Under the pieces are notes generated by a model. That model saw nothing but the letters and a program-made list of their open reading frames with translations, made no database searches and was not told the origin of the DNA. Source: Fulvimarina manganoxydans (lineage in GTDB: Bacteria > Pseudomonadota > Alphaproteobacteria > Rhizobiales > Rhizobiaceae). From it: a stretch of 64,000 bases of DNA. Every line of letters starts with the position of its first letter. Position 1 is the first letter of the stretch. A program made the position numbers and the translations under genes. Positions 1 through 9,673 of this stretch are shown here, piece by piece. The stretch lies in contig NZ_FWXR01000019.1 of NCBI RefSeq assembly GCF_900176465.1, positions 31,528 through 95,527 on the forward strand, read 5' to 3'.

Positions 1-2
1 TG

Positions 3-464
3 GCGATCGTGGGGACCGGGCCGGTCGAGGCTGAGATCAGGCAAGCCTTCGCGCCTTTCGGGGCGAATGTCGTCTTTCTCGGCGCGCAGCTGCCCGAGGC
101 GATGCCGGAAATCTATGCCGGCGCCGATCTCCTCGTCTGGCCCGCGATCAAGGAGGCCTTCGGTATGGCGCTTCTGGAAGCGCAAGCCGCCGGAACGCCG
201 GTGATCGCAGGCGCGAGCGGTGGCGTCGCCGCGATCGTCGAGGACGGCGTCACGGGCCGCCTGACACCGGAGGGCGATGCGGCGGCTTTTGCGGCCGCGC
301 TTCAGGACTGCCTTGCGGCGGGCGATCGCCTGCGGGCAATGGGGGAAGCCGCGCTTGGCCGGGTGGCGGAGCGGCACGATCTGCCGGCCGCGGCGAAGGC
401 ACTCGACGCGATGCTTCAGACGCTTGCCCGAAGCACCGACCCGTTCCTCTCAAAGGCGATCTAA
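3..464 (+). CDS. Glycosyltransferase family 4 (GT1-like), C-terminal part
   Basis: This is the C-terminal nucleotide-sugar-binding half of a GT-B glycosyltransferase; the reading frame is open at the left edge, so the N-terminal acceptor domain lies outside the window. The visible 150 or so residues contain the sequence EAFGMALLEAQAAGTPVIAG, the acidic E-x7-E nucleotide-sugar signature of the GT4 family, followed by the usual GGVAAIVEDGVTG loop. A GTG codon at position 9 is internal to the conserved fold, not a start. Its TAA stop overlaps the ATG of the next glycosyltransferase by one base, so the two are translated as one operon and probably act in the same surface-glycan or glycolipid pathway. 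The sugar donor and acceptor cannot be told from the sequence. Confidence 0.85.
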   Translation, partial: AIVGTGPVEAEIRQAFAPFGANVVFLGAQLPEAMPEIYAGADLLVWPAIKEAFGMALLEAQAAGTPVIAGASGGVAAIVEDGVTGRLTPEGDAAAFAAALQDCLAAGDRLRAMGEAALGRVAERHDLPAAAKALDAMLQTLARSTDPFLSKAI

Positions 465-1603
465 TGCGCGTTCTCTTTCATGTTCAGCATCTTCTCGGCG
501 TCGGCCATTTGAGACGCGCCGAACTGATCACTGAGGCACTCGCCGACAAGGGCGCGGAAGTGACCGTCGCGCTTGGCGGCCATCCTGTGCGGGAGATCGC
601 ATTTTCCCGCTCGCACGTGGTCCAACTGCCGCCGACCCATATTCGTGGCGCCGATTTCAAGACGCTTTATGACGAGGCAGACCGGCCGATCGACGAGGCG
701 TGGCGGGAAAGACGCCGTGACGCGCTTCTCGATCTTTATCGCGCGGTTCGGCCCGACATCGTGCTGCTCGAACTTTATCCCTTTGGACGCTGGCGCTTCG
801 GTTTCGAGTTGGAGCCGCTCCTCGAGCTTGCCGGCCGAGACAAGCCGAAGGTCAAATGCATCGCCTCCGTGCGCGATATCCTGGTCGAGACCAAGCGCCC
901 GGAGCGGTTGGCGAAAGGCCTTGAAATCGCCAAGGCCCATCTCGACGCCGTGCTCGTCCATTCCGACCCGGCGCTCTTCACCTTCGGCGAGACCTATCCC
1001 CATGCCGACGAGATCGCCGACATCACCCGTTATACCGGCTATGTGACCGAGCCCGCGAAACGCGGCAGCGGCGAGCCGACGGGCGACGTCATCGTCTCGG
1101 CCGGCGGGGGCGCTGCGGCCGGCGATCTCATGCAGATCATTCTCGACGCCCGTCCGCTGACGGCGCTGAGCGATCGCGTCTGGCGTCTCTATACGGGCCC
1201 GCGCTGCTCGCCCGAAGCCTTCGAGGCCTTGAAAGCGCGCAGCGGGCCGACGGTGATCGTCGAGCGATTTGCCAGCGACTTCCAGGCCCAGCTCGATCGC
1301 GCGGCACTTTCTATCAGCCAAGCAGGCTACAACACGGTGATGAATCTCCTCCGGGCCGAAGTGCCGGCGGTCGTCGTGCCCTATGACGAGGGCGAGGAGA
1401 CCGAGCAGATTTTTCGTGCCCGGCGCCTGGAAGCGCTCGGCCATCTCACGGTCCTGCCGACGGCGCAGCTATCCCCCGAGACGATGGCCGAGGCGATCGG
1501 CCGAACGCTTGCACATGAACAAAGTGTCGAGCGCCGGCCCATCGATCTCGAAGGGGCGGGCCGGACGGCCGACATCTTGATGGAACTCGCGGGATCGGCT
1601 TAG
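464..1603 (+). CDS. Predicted glycosyltransferase, MurG-like GT-B fold (COG4671 type)
   Basis: A 379-residue protein starting MRVLFHVQHLLGVGHLRRA, the N-terminal motif of the COG4671 group of predicted glycosyltransferases, which share the MurG/GT28 GT-B fold. The C-terminal half has the glycine-rich VSAGGGAAAGD loop and a QAGYNTVMNLLRAEVPAVVVPYDEGEETEQ segment matching the donor-binding region of GT28 enzymes (reading SQAGYNT then E-x-EQ). No signal peptide or membrane span is seen, so it should be cytosolic or peripheral. The ATG overlaps the stop of the upstream glycosyltransferase by one base, which fixes the start and argues for a shared pathway. Its substrate is unknown. The gene converges on the SURF1 gene with only 22 bases between the stops. 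Confidence 0.8.
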   Translation: MRVLFHVQHLLGVGHLRRAELITEALADKGAEVTVALGGHPVREIAFSRSHVVQLPPTHIRGADFKTLYDEADRPIDEAWRERRRDALLDLYRAVRPDIVLLELYPFGRWRFGFELEPLLELAGRDKPKVKCIASVRDILVETKRPERLAKGLEIAKAHLDAVLVHSDPALFTFGETYPHADEIADITRYTGYVTEPAKRGSGEPTGDVIVSAGGGAAAGDLMQIILDARPLTALSDRVWRLYTGPRCSPEAFEALKARSGPTVIVERFASDFQAQLDRAALSISQAGYNTVMNLLRAEVPAVVVPYDEGEETEQIFRARRLEALGHLTVLPTAQLSPETMAEAIGRTLAHEQSVERRPIDLEGAGRTADILMELAGSA

Positions 1604-1625
1604 CAGGCGGGCGCGATGCCGCCTG

Positions 1626-2402
1626 TCACGAAGCCCCCATGCGCAGCGTCCTCTCATGGCGCCAGAGGATCGCGAGCCCTGCGAGAACCATCGCGGCGAG
1701 GGCGAACCAGGTGATCGCATAGATCAGATGGCTGTTGCGGAAGGACACGACCGTCAGCCCCGGCACCGGATAGCCGCCCTCGCTCATCCCGGCCGCATCG
1801 ATGAAATAGGGAGCGACGGGACCCTCGATGCCTTCGGCCTTCGCAATCCCTGCGACATCGCGGGAATACCAGCGGCCGGCCACCGGGTCGTTGTCGCGCA
1901 GGAAACCGCCGCCGGTCTGGCTCATGCGCAAGAGGCCGGTGACGCGGCTTGTCTCTTTCTCGTCGAGACCCGTTGACGGATCGAAATCGCGCGATGGAAC
2001 GAAGCCGCGATTGACGAGGACGGTGAAGCCGCGATCCGTTCGAAGCGGGGTCATCAGCCAATAGCCGCTGCCAAGATCGGTGGAGGCGAGGGCGAATGCG
2101 GATTTTGCCGGGAGAAGCCGGCCTTCAGCGGCTACATGGCGATATTCGTCGCCTTCGAAGGAGAGGTTCGGCCAAGTCTCGGGGCCGGGCGCCGGAATGG
2201 CCGGGGCGCTCACGCGCTCGTTCACGGCGGCGATAAGATCGAGCTTCCAGGCCCGCCTTTCGATCTGCCAGACACCGAGCGAGACGAAAAGTGCGAAGAG
2301 AGCGAGGCCGGCGAGCCCAAGTGCGAGAAGGCTTCCGACCGAGCGCGGACCGCGCTCCGGCTTACGCACGTTTTTCGGATCCATCTCGCGCCGATGCGTC
2401 AT
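1626..2402 (-). CDS. SURF1 family oxidase assembly protein
   Basis: A 258-residue SURF1-family protein. It has the expected topology of one membrane span near residues 28-50 (LALGLAGLALFALFVSLGVWQIERRAWK, read in pieces, with the family WQ-x-R-R-x-W-K motif), a periplasmic domain, and a second span near the C-terminus (ITWFALAAMVLAGLAILW). The conserved LVNRGFVP and PVPGLTVVSFRNSHLIYAITW segments are present. SURF1 proteins help insert heme into subunit I of heme-copper oxidases. The gene is the last of the cyo operon, 9 bases after cyoD, so its client here should be the bo3-type quinol oxidase. A second in-frame ATG lies six codons downstream (about 2384) and could be the real start. Confidence 0.9.
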   Translation of the reverse strand: MTHRREMDPKNVRKPERGPRSVGSLLALGLAGLALFALFVSLGVWQIERRAWKLDLIAAVNERVSAPAIPAPGPETWPNLSFEGDEYRHVAAEGRLLPAKSAFALASTDLGSGYWLMTPLRTDRGFTVLVNRGFVPSRDFDPSTGLDEKETSRVTGLLRMSQTGGGFLRDNDPVAGRWYSRDVAGIAKAEGIEGPVAPYFIDAAGMSEGGYPVPGLTVVSFRNSHLIYAITWFALAAMVLAGLAILWRHERTLRMGAS

Positions 2403-2411
2403 GAGCGGCGG

Positions 2412-2927
2412 TCAGCCGCCATGGGCGCCGTGATCCATGCCCGGCATGGCGCCGCCCGATTGGCCCGCGTCCGGTTCGGTGCCGGTGCTCTCCATGGCGC
2501 CGCCTTCCGGCATCTCCATCATGTTCATCGGCATCATATTGGTGTTGAGATGGTACATCACCCACAGGGAGCCCGAGACGGTGATGCCGACGAGCACGAC
2601 CGTGAAGATCAGCGCCATCACCGTCCAGCCGCCTTCCGAGCGGCTGTCCATGTGCAGGAAATAGATCATGTGGACGACGATCTGGGTGACCGCGAAGACG
2701 ATGACGATCATCGCCGTCGTCGTCGCGCTCTCGATCGGCCGCGCCATGACCAGCCAGAAGGGAATGGCGGTGAGGACGACCGACAGGACGAAGCCGGTCA
2801 GATAACCCTTGAGGGTGCCATGGGCGGCGCCGCCCTCGTCATGGACATATTGGGTCGCGCCATGCCCCTCATGTCCATGGTGGGTCGACGTGTCGCCAGC
2901 GTCGCCGGCATGCGATCCGGTGCTCAT
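2412..2927 (-). CDS. cyoD: Cytochrome bo3 quinol oxidase subunit IV
   Basis: A 171-residue small subunit with three membrane spans ([67 protein letters not shown], given in pieces) matching CyoD, the subunit that supports assembly of the CuB centre. The start at 2927 is chosen because its ATG overlaps the cyoC stop as ATGA. A longer reading frame to 3008 exists but would run into cyoC. Unusually for CyoD, both ends are extended: the N-terminus is histidine-rich (HHGHEGHG) and about 40 residues after the last span are methionine- and histidine-rich ([13 protein letters not shown], then [11 protein letters not shown]). Such tails resemble copper-binding sequences. Confidence 0.93.
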   Translation of the reverse strand: MSTGSHAGDAGDTSTHHGHEGHGATQYVHDEGGAAHGTLKGYLTGFVLSVVLTAIPFWLVMARPIESATTTAMIVIVFAVTQIVVHMIYFLHMDSRSEGGWTVMALIFTVVLVGITVSGSLWVMYHLNTNMMPMNMMEMPEGGAMESTGTEPDAGQSGGAMPGMDHGAHGG

Positions 2928-3559
2928 CGAAGGACCCCGAGCAGATAGACGAAGGTGAAGACGCCGATCCAGACGACGTCGAGGAAATGCCAGAACATGG
3001 ACAGGCACATCAGCCGGCGGCGATTGTCGGCGATAAGGCCGCGCTGCTGGATCTGGACGAGCAGCACGACCAGCCAGATCAGGCCGAAGGTGACGTGTAG
3101 GCCGTGGGTTCCGACAAGCGTGAAGAAGGCCGACAGGAAGCCGCTGCGCTGCGGCGTCGCGCCTTCCATGATCAGATGCGCGAATTCGTAGATCTCGATA
3201 CCGAGAAATGCGAGGCCGAAGAGGCCGGTGATGGCCAGCCAGACCATGACCTGCTTCTGGCGATCATGCTGCATCCCGATCATGGCGAAGCCATAGGTGA
3301 TCGAGGACAGAAGCAGCATGGTCGTGTTCAGCGCAACCAGCGGGAGCTCGAAGAGGTCGTGGGGGCCGGGCCCCGCGGCATAATTGCCGGAAAGCACGCC
3401 ATATGTCGCGAAGAGGACCGCAAAGATGAGGCAATCGCTCATCAGATAGATCCAGAAGCCGAGCATAGTGCTCGCGCCTTCTTCGTGCTCGTGCTCCTCC
3501 TCGGCGAAGAAGACCGGTGCCGGCCGGTCCGCCGATGCTGCTGCCTGCAATTCGCTCAT
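2924..3559 (-). CDS. cyoC: Cytochrome bo3 quinol oxidase subunit III
   Basis: A 211-residue heme-copper oxidase subunit III with five predicted membrane spans, as in E. coli CyoC. Recognisable segments are the [20 protein letters not shown] first span, the [13 protein letters not shown] motif and the [17 protein letters not shown] last span. An acidic, histidine-containing N-terminal stretch (EEEHEHEEG) precedes span 1. ATG at 3559 (MSELQAAAS) is preferred over the longer frame from 3592, because that would overlap the end of cyoB. The gene lies 4 bases after cyoB and overlaps cyoD by 4 bases, so translation is coupled through the operon. Confidence 0.95.
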   Translation of the reverse strand: MSELQAAASADRPAPVFFAEEEHEHEEGASTMLGFWIYLMSDCLIFAVLFATYGVLSGNYAAGPGPHDLFELPLVALNTTMLLLSSITYGFAMIGMQHDRQKQVMVWLAITGLFGLAFLGIEIYEFAHLIMEGATPQRSGFLSAFFTLVGTHGLHVTFGLIWLVVLLVQIQQRGLIADNRRRLMCLSMFWHFLDVVWIGVFTFVYLLGVLR

Positions 3560-3563
3560 AGGA

Positions 3564-5567
3564 TCAGCCCCGCTGCGAAATCGCCGCCGCATAGGCGGAT
3601 TCGGTCGCGCTCACCTTGTCGGCCGGAATGGTGTAGCCGCGATCGTAATTGAAGGTGTGGGCGATCGCCGTGCCGATCAGCGCGATGAAACTGACGATGG
3701 CCAGCCACCAGATGTACCAGATCATCGCAAAGCCGAAGACGACCGAAAGCCCCGCCAGAATGATCCCCGCGCCGGTGTTCTTCGGCATGTGGATCGGCTT
3801 GAAGCCCTTCATCGGCCGCTGCATTCCGCGCGCCTTCATGTCCGCATAGGCGTCGAGATCGTGGACGATCGGAGTGAAGGCGAAGTTGTATTCCGGCGGC
3901 GGCGACGATGTCGCCCATTCGAGCGTGCGGCCGTTCCACGGGTCGCCCGTCACATCGGCGAGGGCCTCCCGGTTGCGGATCGACTGGAAGATCTGGATCA
4001 GAAAGGCCGCGATGCCGACCGCGATCATCGCAGCGCCGCAGGCCGCGATAACGAACCAGATCTGCAGCGAGGGATCGTCGAATTCCCGCAGGCGCCGGGT
4101 CACGCCCATCAGGCCGAGGACGTAGAGCGGCATGAAGGCAACGTAGAAGCCTCCGACCCAGAACCAGAAGCTGACCTTGCCCCAGAAGGGATCAAGCCGG
4201 AAGCCGAAGGCTTTCGGGAACCAGAAATTGATCGCCGCGAACATGCCGAAGAGCACGCCGCCGATGATGACATTGTGGAAATGGGCGACCAGGAACAGCG
4301 AGTTATGCACCGTGAAGTCCACCGGCGGCACCGCCAGGAGAACGCCGGTCATGCCGCCGATGGTAAAGGTGACGATGAAGGCGATGGTCCACATCATCGG
4401 CAGTTCGAAGCGGATGCGGCCGCGATACATGGTGAACAGCCAGTTGAAGATCTTCGCGCCCGTCGGGATCGAGATGATCATCGTCGTGATGCCGAAGAAG
4501 GAATTCACGCTCGCGCCATTGCCCATGGTGAAGAAGTGGTGGAGCCAGACGAGATAGGCGAGGATCGTGATGACCACGGTGGCGTAGACCATCGAGGTGT
4601 AGCCGAAAAGGCGCTTGCCCGAGAAGGTCGAGGTGACTTCGGAGAAGACGCCGAAGGCCGGCAGGATGAGGATGTAGACCTCCGGATGACCCCAGATCCA
4701 GATGAGGTTGAAATACATCATCGAATTGCCGCCGAGATCGTTCGTGAAGAAGTTCGTTCCCACGTAGCGATCAAGCGAGAGGAGGGCGAGGACGGCGGTC
4801 AGCACCGGGAAGGAAGCGACGATCAGGACGTTGGTGCAGAGCGAGGTCCAGGTGAAGACCGGGATCTTCATCATGGTCATGCCCGGCGCGCGCATCTTGA
4901 TGATGGTAACGAGAAGGTTGACGCCCGACAGCAGCGTCCCGACGCCGGCGATCTGCAGGCCCCAGATATAATAGTCGACACCGACGCCCGGACTGTATTC
5001 GGCCCCCGACAACGGCGGGAAGGCGAGCCAGCCGGTGCGCGCGAATTCGCCGACGAAGAGCGACATCATGATGATGACGGCGCCGGCCGTCGTCATCCAG
5101 AAGGAGAAATTGTTGAGGAAGGGGAAGGAGACGTCGCGAGCGCCGATCTGCAGCGGCACGACATAGTTCATGATGCCGGTGATCATCGGCATCGCCACGA
5201 AGAAGATCATGATCACGCCATGGGCGGTGAAGACCTGATCATAGTGATGGGCCGGCAGATAGCCTTCCGAACCGTTGAAGGCGATGGCCTGCTGCAGGCG
5301 CATCATGATCGCGTCGGCAAAGCCGCGCAGAAGCATCACGATCGCCAGGATCATATACATGATGCCGATCTTCTTGTGATCGACCGTCGTGAACCACTCC
5401 GACCACAAATAGCCCCAGAGCCGGTATTTGGTGATCGCGTAGAGAAGCGCGCCGCCAGCCATCGCCACGACGAGAAAGGTCGTGACGAGGATCGGATCGT
5501 AATAGGGGATGGCATCGAGCGTGAAGCGCCCGAAGATCAGTCGTGCAAGATCGATGTTGCCGAACAT
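3564..5567 (-). CDS. cyoB: Cytochrome bo3 quinol oxidase subunit I
   Basis: A 667-residue heme-copper oxidase catalytic subunit that oxidises ubiquinol and reduces oxygen to water while pumping protons. The sequence shows the long CyoB-type N-terminus ([15 protein letters not shown]), the [11 protein letters not shown] heme-ligand span, [17 protein letters not shown] carrying the CuB histidine and cross-linked tyrosine, the WLHHFFTMG histidine pair, and [13 protein letters not shown] with the high-spin and low-spin heme histidines. Length and the 14-15 hydrophobic spans match CyoB rather than an aa3 cytochrome c oxidase. It lies 72 bases downstream of cyoA and 4 bases upstream of cyoC. Confidence 0.97.
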   Translation of the reverse strand: MFGNIDLARLIFGRFTLDAIPYYDPILVTTFLVVAMAGGALLYAITKYRLWGYLWSEWFTTVDHKKIGIMYMILAIVMLLRGFADAIMMRLQQAIAFNGSEGYLPAHHYDQVFTAHGVIMIFFVAMPMITGIMNYVVPLQIGARDVSFPFLNNFSFWMTTAGAVIIMMSLFVGEFARTGWLAFPPLSGAEYSPGVGVDYYIWGLQIAGVGTLLSGVNLLVTIIKMRAPGMTMMKIPVFTWTSLCTNVLIVASFPVLTAVLALLSLDRYVGTNFFTNDLGGNSMMYFNLIWIWGHPEVYILILPAFGVFSEVTSTFSGKRLFGYTSMVYATVVITILAYLVWLHHFFTMGNGASVNSFFGITTMIISIPTGAKIFNWLFTMYRGRIRFELPMMWTIAFIVTFTIGGMTGVLLAVPPVDFTVHNSLFLVAHFHNVIIGGVLFGMFAAINFWFPKAFGFRLDPFWGKVSFWFWVGGFYVAFMPLYVLGLMGVTRRLREFDDPSLQIWFVIAACGAAMIAVGIAAFLIQIFQSIRNREALADVTGDPWNGRTLEWATSSPPPEYNFAFTPIVHDLDAYADMKARGMQRPMKGFKPIHMPKNTGAGIILAGLSVVFGFAMIWYIWWLAIVSFIALIGTAIAHTFNYDRGYTIPADKVSATESAYAAAISQRG

Positions 5568-5639
5568 GTCTCTGCCTTGGTTCGTCGTCGTGTCGGGTGC
5601 GGCACGCTTTCGTCAAGCGCTCGCAGGGTCCGTTTCGCG

Positions 5640-6770
5640 TCAGTTGTCGTTGAGCTGCGGCGGAGCGACGCTGCCCTCGCCCTCATTGGCATTGTTCTCA
5701 CCCGCGGGCTGATCGGAATGCGGCTGACGGTCGCTGGCCGGGGCCGTCGCGCCCTGGGGCTCGCCCGTGATGCCGTCCGACCCATGGCCGCCCGGCTCGA
5801 ACGTGTCGATCGGATGGGCATCGAAGGTCAGCGCCTCGATGGGGATGTTCCGTTCGCCGCTGCCGCCCTGGGCGTTGATGTGATGGATCTCCTGCATGCA
5901 CAGCTTGCCTTCGCGCACGCACATGCCGAGGATCGCCGGATAGAGCGCCTCGTCGACCGACGAGAAATACTGGACCGGCGCGGCCTCGCTCGGGCGCGCG
6001 AGTTCGAGATATTTTGCGCGATCCAGCGTCCCGCCTTCGGTCTTCGCCTTTTCGACCCAGGCGTCGAAATCCTGATCGCTGAGGCCGTGGAACTTGAATC
6101 GCATGTCGGAGAAGCCGGCGCCGTTATAATGCGAGGCGAGGCCCTGATAGACGCCCTCGGCATTGATCACGGCGTGGAGCTTGGTCTCCATTCCCGGCAT
6201 CGCGTAGATCATGCCCGCCAGGGTTGGGACATAGAAGGCATTCATCACCGACTCGGCCGTCAGCTTGAAGGTGATCGGCCGGTCCACGGGCGCTGCCAGC
6301 TCGTTGATCGTCGCGATCCCGTATTGGGGATAGATGAACATCCACTTCCAATCGAGTGCGACCACCTCGACCTCCAGCGGCTCGGCGCTCGTGTCGACCG
6401 TCTCGCTCGTCGTGATCGCGTCCAGCGGCCGATAGGGATCGAGGAGATGGGTTCCGACCCAGGTCACCGCACCAAGAATGACGATGATCAGGAGTGGCGC
6501 GGTCCAGATGACGAGCTCAAGCTTGGTCGAATGGTCCCAGTCGGGATCGTATCCGGAATGGGCCTTGTTCGCCGCGCGGTAGCGCCAGGCGAAAATGAAG
6601 GCCATCGCGATCACTGGGATGATGATCAGAAGCATCAGGCCGGTTGCGATCAACAGCATGTCGCGTTGACGCGCGGCAATGTCTCCGGCGGGAAAGAGGA
6701 CGTCGTAATCGCCGCAGCCTGCAAGGAGAAAGGCGAGCGATGCCAGCGCGAATGTGCGTATGAGTCCCAC
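5640..6770 (-). CDS. cyoA: Cytochrome bo3 quinol oxidase subunit II (lipoprotein)
   Basis: Subunit II of the quinol oxidase, about 376 residues. I place the start at the GTG at 6770: it has an AGGA ribosome site 8-9 bases upstream and gives a lipoprotein signal peptide ending LLAGC with the modified Cys at residue 19. The frame is open up to 6911 but that would put 47 residues before the signal. Two membrane spans follow (LLIATGLMLLIIIPVIAMAFIFAW and LELVIWTAPLLIIVILGAVTWVGT, read in parts), then the cupredoxin-like domain (VEVVALDWKWMFIYP), which lacks the CuA ligands as in other quinol oxidases. The last 70 residues form a disordered acidic tail. Confidence 0.94.
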   Translation of the reverse strand: MGLIRTFALASLAFLLAGCGDYDVLFPAGDIAARQRDMLLIATGLMLLIIIPVIAMAFIFAWRYRAANKAHSGYDPDWDHSTKLELVIWTAPLLIIVILGAVTWVGTHLLDPYRPLDAITTSETVDTSAEPLEVEVVALDWKWMFIYPQYGIATINELAAPVDRPITFKLTAESVMNAFYVPTLAGMIYAMPGMETKLHAVINAEGVYQGLASHYNGAGFSDMRFKFHGLSDQDFDAWVEKAKTEGGTLDRAKYLELARPSEAAPVQYFSSVDEALYPAILGMCVREGKLCMQEIHHINAQGGSGERNIPIEALTFDAHPIDTFEPGGHGSDGITGEPQGATAPASDRQPHSDQPAGENNANEGEGSVAPPQLNDN

Positions 6771-6969
6771 GCGAACGATCCTGCTTTTTGGACTGTTCAG
6801 AGATGGCGGTCGGTGGTTGACTGCCGAACGGCCCTGGTATTGAACAATTTGTGCGATGCCACAAGAGCCGAAGCGCGTATAAGTGCCGCAAGGGGCCGCG
6901 CGCCGATGCAATGCGTTTCAATCCCGGCCTCCGTCTTTCCAGGGGCGCCGGCCGCTGTCGGGACAGACC
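6771..6969. promoter_or_regulatory. Divergent intergenic region between cyoA and an MFS gene
   Basis: This stretch of about 200 bases separates the leftward cyo operon from the rightward MFS gene and must hold promoters for both. It is less GC-rich than the flanks around 6780-6870 (for example TATTGAACAATTTGTG at 6838-6853). I could not identify a convincing FNR, RegA or ActR site or a clear sigma-70 box by eye. Confidence 0.4.
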
Positions 6970-8292
6970 ATGAGCCAGGCCACTGCTAACGGATCGTTCG
7001 AACGCGATATAGCGGTCACGAATGCCGATCGTCACAGGCTCGATCCGAGCGAGATCGCCATTGGGGTGATCATCGGTCGCACCTCGGAATTCTTCGACTT
7101 CTTCGTCTTCGCCATCGCCTCGGTCATAGTCTTTCCCGCGCGCATCTTCTCCTTCACCGACCCGGTGACGGGCACGCTCTATTCCTTCGCGATCTTCGCG
7201 CTCGCTTTCGTAGCCCGTCCCTTCGGCACATGGCTGTTCATGACCATCGACCGGCGGCACGGAAAAGGCGTGAAGCTGACGATCGCCCTGTTTGGGCTCG
7301 GAACCTCGACGGTCGCCGTCGCCTTTCTGCCCACCTATGACCAGATCGGCATGGCCGCGGTCTGGCTCTTGGTCGCGCTGCGGATCGGGCAGGGCATCTC
7401 GCTCGGCGGAACCTGGGATGGTCTGGCCTCTCTCCTGGCAATGAACGCGCCCGAGAAGCATCGCGGCTGGTGGGCGATGGTGCCCCAGCTTGGCGCGCCC
7501 TTCGGCCTCATCGTCGCATCCGGTCTCTTCGCCTTTTTCCACGGTTTCCTGCCGAAAGAGCAGTTCCTGGATTTCGGCTGGCAGTTTCCCTTCTTCTGCG
7601 CTTTCGCGATCAATGTGGTCGCTCTGTTCGCGCGGCTGCGCATCGTCGCGACGCCGGAATATGTTCACCAGTTCCAGCGTCGGGAGTTGCAGGCGACCCG
7701 GTTGCGCCAGACGGTCCGCTCCTATGGCCGCTTCATCGTGATCGGCGCCTTCACGCCCCTGGCGAGCTTCGCGCTCTTCCACATGGTGACGGTCTATCCG
7801 CTCTCCTGGATCGCCCTCTTCACCGACGACAACGTCACCCACTTTCTCATCATCGAGGGTTTCGGCGCTGCTGTCGGAGCGATCGCGATCATCACCTCGG
7901 GCTTCCTGGCCGACAAATATGGCCGACGTCAGGTCCTCTGGATGTGCGCCGTCCTCATCGCGATCTTCTCCGGCTTCGCGCCTTCAATGCTCGACCAGGG
8001 CACGGCCGGCGAGATCATCTTCATGGTCACCGGCTTTGCCCTCCTGGGCGTCACCTTCGGCCAGTGTTCGGGCGCCGTCGCTTCGAACTTCCCGCGCTCC
8101 TATCGCTACACGGGCTCGGCTCTCGTCTCCGATCTCGCCTGGCTCTTCGGCGCGGGCTTCGCGCCCTTCGTCGCGCTGTTCCTGTCCGATCTCTTCGGGT
8201 TGATCGCCGCCGGCGCCTATCTTCTGTCCGGCGCGATCTGCACCCTGCTCGCCCTGCGCTACAACGAGCGTGTCGAATATTCCGAGGAGTGA
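6970..8292 (+). CDS. MFS transporter (metabolite:H+ symporter-like)
   Basis: A 440-residue major facilitator superfamily protein with 12 hydrophobic spans. The loop between spans 2 and 3 carries a degenerate A-motif (ARPFGTWLFMTIDRRHGKG) and a GRRQVLW sequence marks the second half, as in the metabolite:H+ symporter branch. ATG at 6970 (MSQATANGSFERD) is chosen because a GGGACAG sequence lies just upstream; the frame is open to 6883 but the extra residues look non-coding. It is divergent from cyoABCD-SURF1. An MFS gene at this place is frequent in alphaproteobacterial cyo loci from my general knowledge, but the substrate is unknown. Confidence 0.85.
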   Translation: MSQATANGSFERDIAVTNADRHRLDPSEIAIGVIIGRTSEFFDFFVFAIASVIVFPARIFSFTDPVTGTLYSFAIFALAFVARPFGTWLFMTIDRRHGKGVKLTIALFGLGTSTVAVAFLPTYDQIGMAAVWLLVALRIGQGISLGGTWDGLASLLAMNAPEKHRGWWAMVPQLGAPFGLIVASGLFAFFHGFLPKEQFLDFGWQFPFFCAFAINVVALFARLRIVATPEYVHQFQRRELQATRLRQTVRSYGRFIVIGAFTPLASFALFHMVTVYPLSWIALFTDDNVTHFLIIEGFGAAVGAIAIITSGFLADKYGRRQVLWMCAVLIAIFSGFAPSMLDQGTAGEIIFMVTGFALLGVTFGQCSGAVASNFPRSYRYTGSALVSDLAWLFGAGFAPFVALFLSDLFGLIAAGAYLLSGAICTLLALRYNERVEYSEE

Positions 8293-8361
8293 TCGCGGGC
8301 GCGTCCTTGCCGCCCCGCCGGTCGAAGCGTCGGGGCGCGTCATGTCCGAAGAGGGCGGGTC

Positions 8362-9282
8362 ATGGCTGACGGGCTGGAAGGCCTTTCGTGGGACGACATC
8401 AGGCTGATCGGGCTGATCGCTGAAACGCGCTCCCTGCCGGCGGCCGCGGCGGAACTCGGCGCCCATCACTCGACCGTCTTCCGCCGATTGCGACAGATCG
8501 AGGCGGCGGTGGGCGCGCCGCTCTTCGAGCGCGACGGCACGCAGCTAGTCGCGAGCGGGCCGGGCGAAGAGATCGCGGCCCTGTCGCGCCAGATGCGGGA
8601 CGCCGTGGATGCCGCCACCTTGAAGCTGAAAGGGCGCGAGGCGCTGCCGGCCGGCGAATTGCGCGTGGCCACGAATGATTCGCTCCTCATCGGTCTGCTC
8701 ACGCCGATCTTCGCGCGCTTCCGCGCCGCCTGCCCGGATGTCCATCTCGACGTCATCGTCTCGAACCAGGCGCTCAATCTGTCACGGCGCGATGCCGATG
8801 TGGCGATCCGCGCAACCGATTCGCCGCCCGAGACGTTGGTCGGGCGCCGGCTGGCACGCATCGCCTGGGCCCAGTTCGGCCCCGCCGGCGGGACGTCTGC
8901 CATCGATGCGGGGGGCGATGAGACGCCCTGGATCGCGCTCGGCGAGACCATGGGTGCCATGAAGGTCGTGCGCCACGCGCTGGCGGAAAAAGGCTCAGAC
9001 CAGCTGCGCTACAGGGTCGATACCGTGCTTGGCCTTGCCGCTGCGGTCGAGGCCGGTATCGGCATCGGCCATCTTCCCTGCTTCGTCGGCGATCGCTCGC
9101 CCAGTTTGATGCGTCTTGGACCTGTCGAGCCATCCTTCTCGACTGATCTCTGGCTGCTGACCCATGCGGATCTTCGCCATGCGGCGCGGGTGAGGGCATT
9201 TACCGATTTCGTCGCCGCAGAGATCGCAGAGCTGCGGCCGCTCATCGAAGGGGCGCGTTCTGACGAAACGGTGACCGCTTGA
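8362..9282 (+). CDS. LysR family transcriptional regulator
   Basis: A 306-residue LysR-type regulator. The N-terminal winged helix-turn-helix spans about residues 8-66 (LPAAAAELGAHHSTVFRRLRQIE followed by GAPLFERDG, read in parts), and the effector-binding domain begins near residue 95 (GELRVATNDSLL). ATG at 8362 follows a GAGGGCGGG ribosome site. No divergently transcribed target is adjacent: the MFS gene ends 69 bases upstream in the same direction and the next gene is the phytochrome operon 391 bases downstream. The effector is unknown. Regulation of the MFS gene is possible, but this is inference from proximity only. Confidence 0.9.
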   Translation: MADGLEGLSWDDIRLIGLIAETRSLPAAAAELGAHHSTVFRRLRQIEAAVGAPLFERDGTQLVASGPGEEIAALSRQMRDAVDAATLKLKGREALPAGELRVATNDSLLIGLLTPIFARFRAACPDVHLDVIVSNQALNLSRRDADVAIRATDSPPETLVGRRLARIAWAQFGPAGGTSAIDAGGDETPWIALGETMGAMKVVRHALAEKGSDQLRYRVDTVLGLAAAVEAGIGIGHLPCFVGDRSPSLMRLGPVEPSFSTDLWLLTHADLRHAARVRAFTDFVAAEIAELRPLIEGARSDETVTA

Positions 9283-9673
9283 GATAGCTTGGTTCGAGAA
9301 GAGTTTTCATGCGCCGCTCAGCAAGAAATTCGACCGAAAAGATCGATAGATAGTGCTAAGCTCTTGTTTCGCCGAATAGTCCGTGCCGCAATTCGATAAG
9401 GCTGCTCGCGGCCAAGCTCAATCGTCGCCGTTTGATCGCGTGCGACAAATTCCGGGGCCCACCCTGACATCAGTGCGTCAGACCTCTATAAAGGTCAGGA
9501 GTGAACGGTCTTAATCGGATTGGTGGACGGGTGAGGGCTACCGATCTTCAGCCAATGACAGCGCTGCTTGCTTCTGCTCGGTCTCAACGACATGACCGGT
9601 AAGGTCCGCTGCGTTCGGCCGCCACCGCTCCGCCGTCGGTCGCCTTTCCCGGCCGGCGGAACACAGGACATGC
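9283..9673. other. Intergenic region upstream of the phytochrome operon
   Basis: About 390 bases without a supported gene. It holds AT-richer patches (around 9330-9370 and 9485-9515) and clustered short inverted repeats: CTGAC-N8-GTCAG at 9463-9482 area and GACCT-CTATAA-AGGTC at 9481-9496. These could be operator half-sites for the downstream operon. No PpsR-type TGT-N12-ACA site was recognised. A short minus-strand open frame here (9495-9827) overlaps the phytochrome start and looks non-coding. Confidence 0.35.

Noticed and set aside
3468..6989. Plus-strand open frame of 1173 codons antisense to cyoA/cyoB
   Set aside because: It has no recognisable domain, is highly charged and repetitive (D, R, H, E), and lies opposite well-conserved oxidase genes. 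High GC content gives long stop-free antisense frames.
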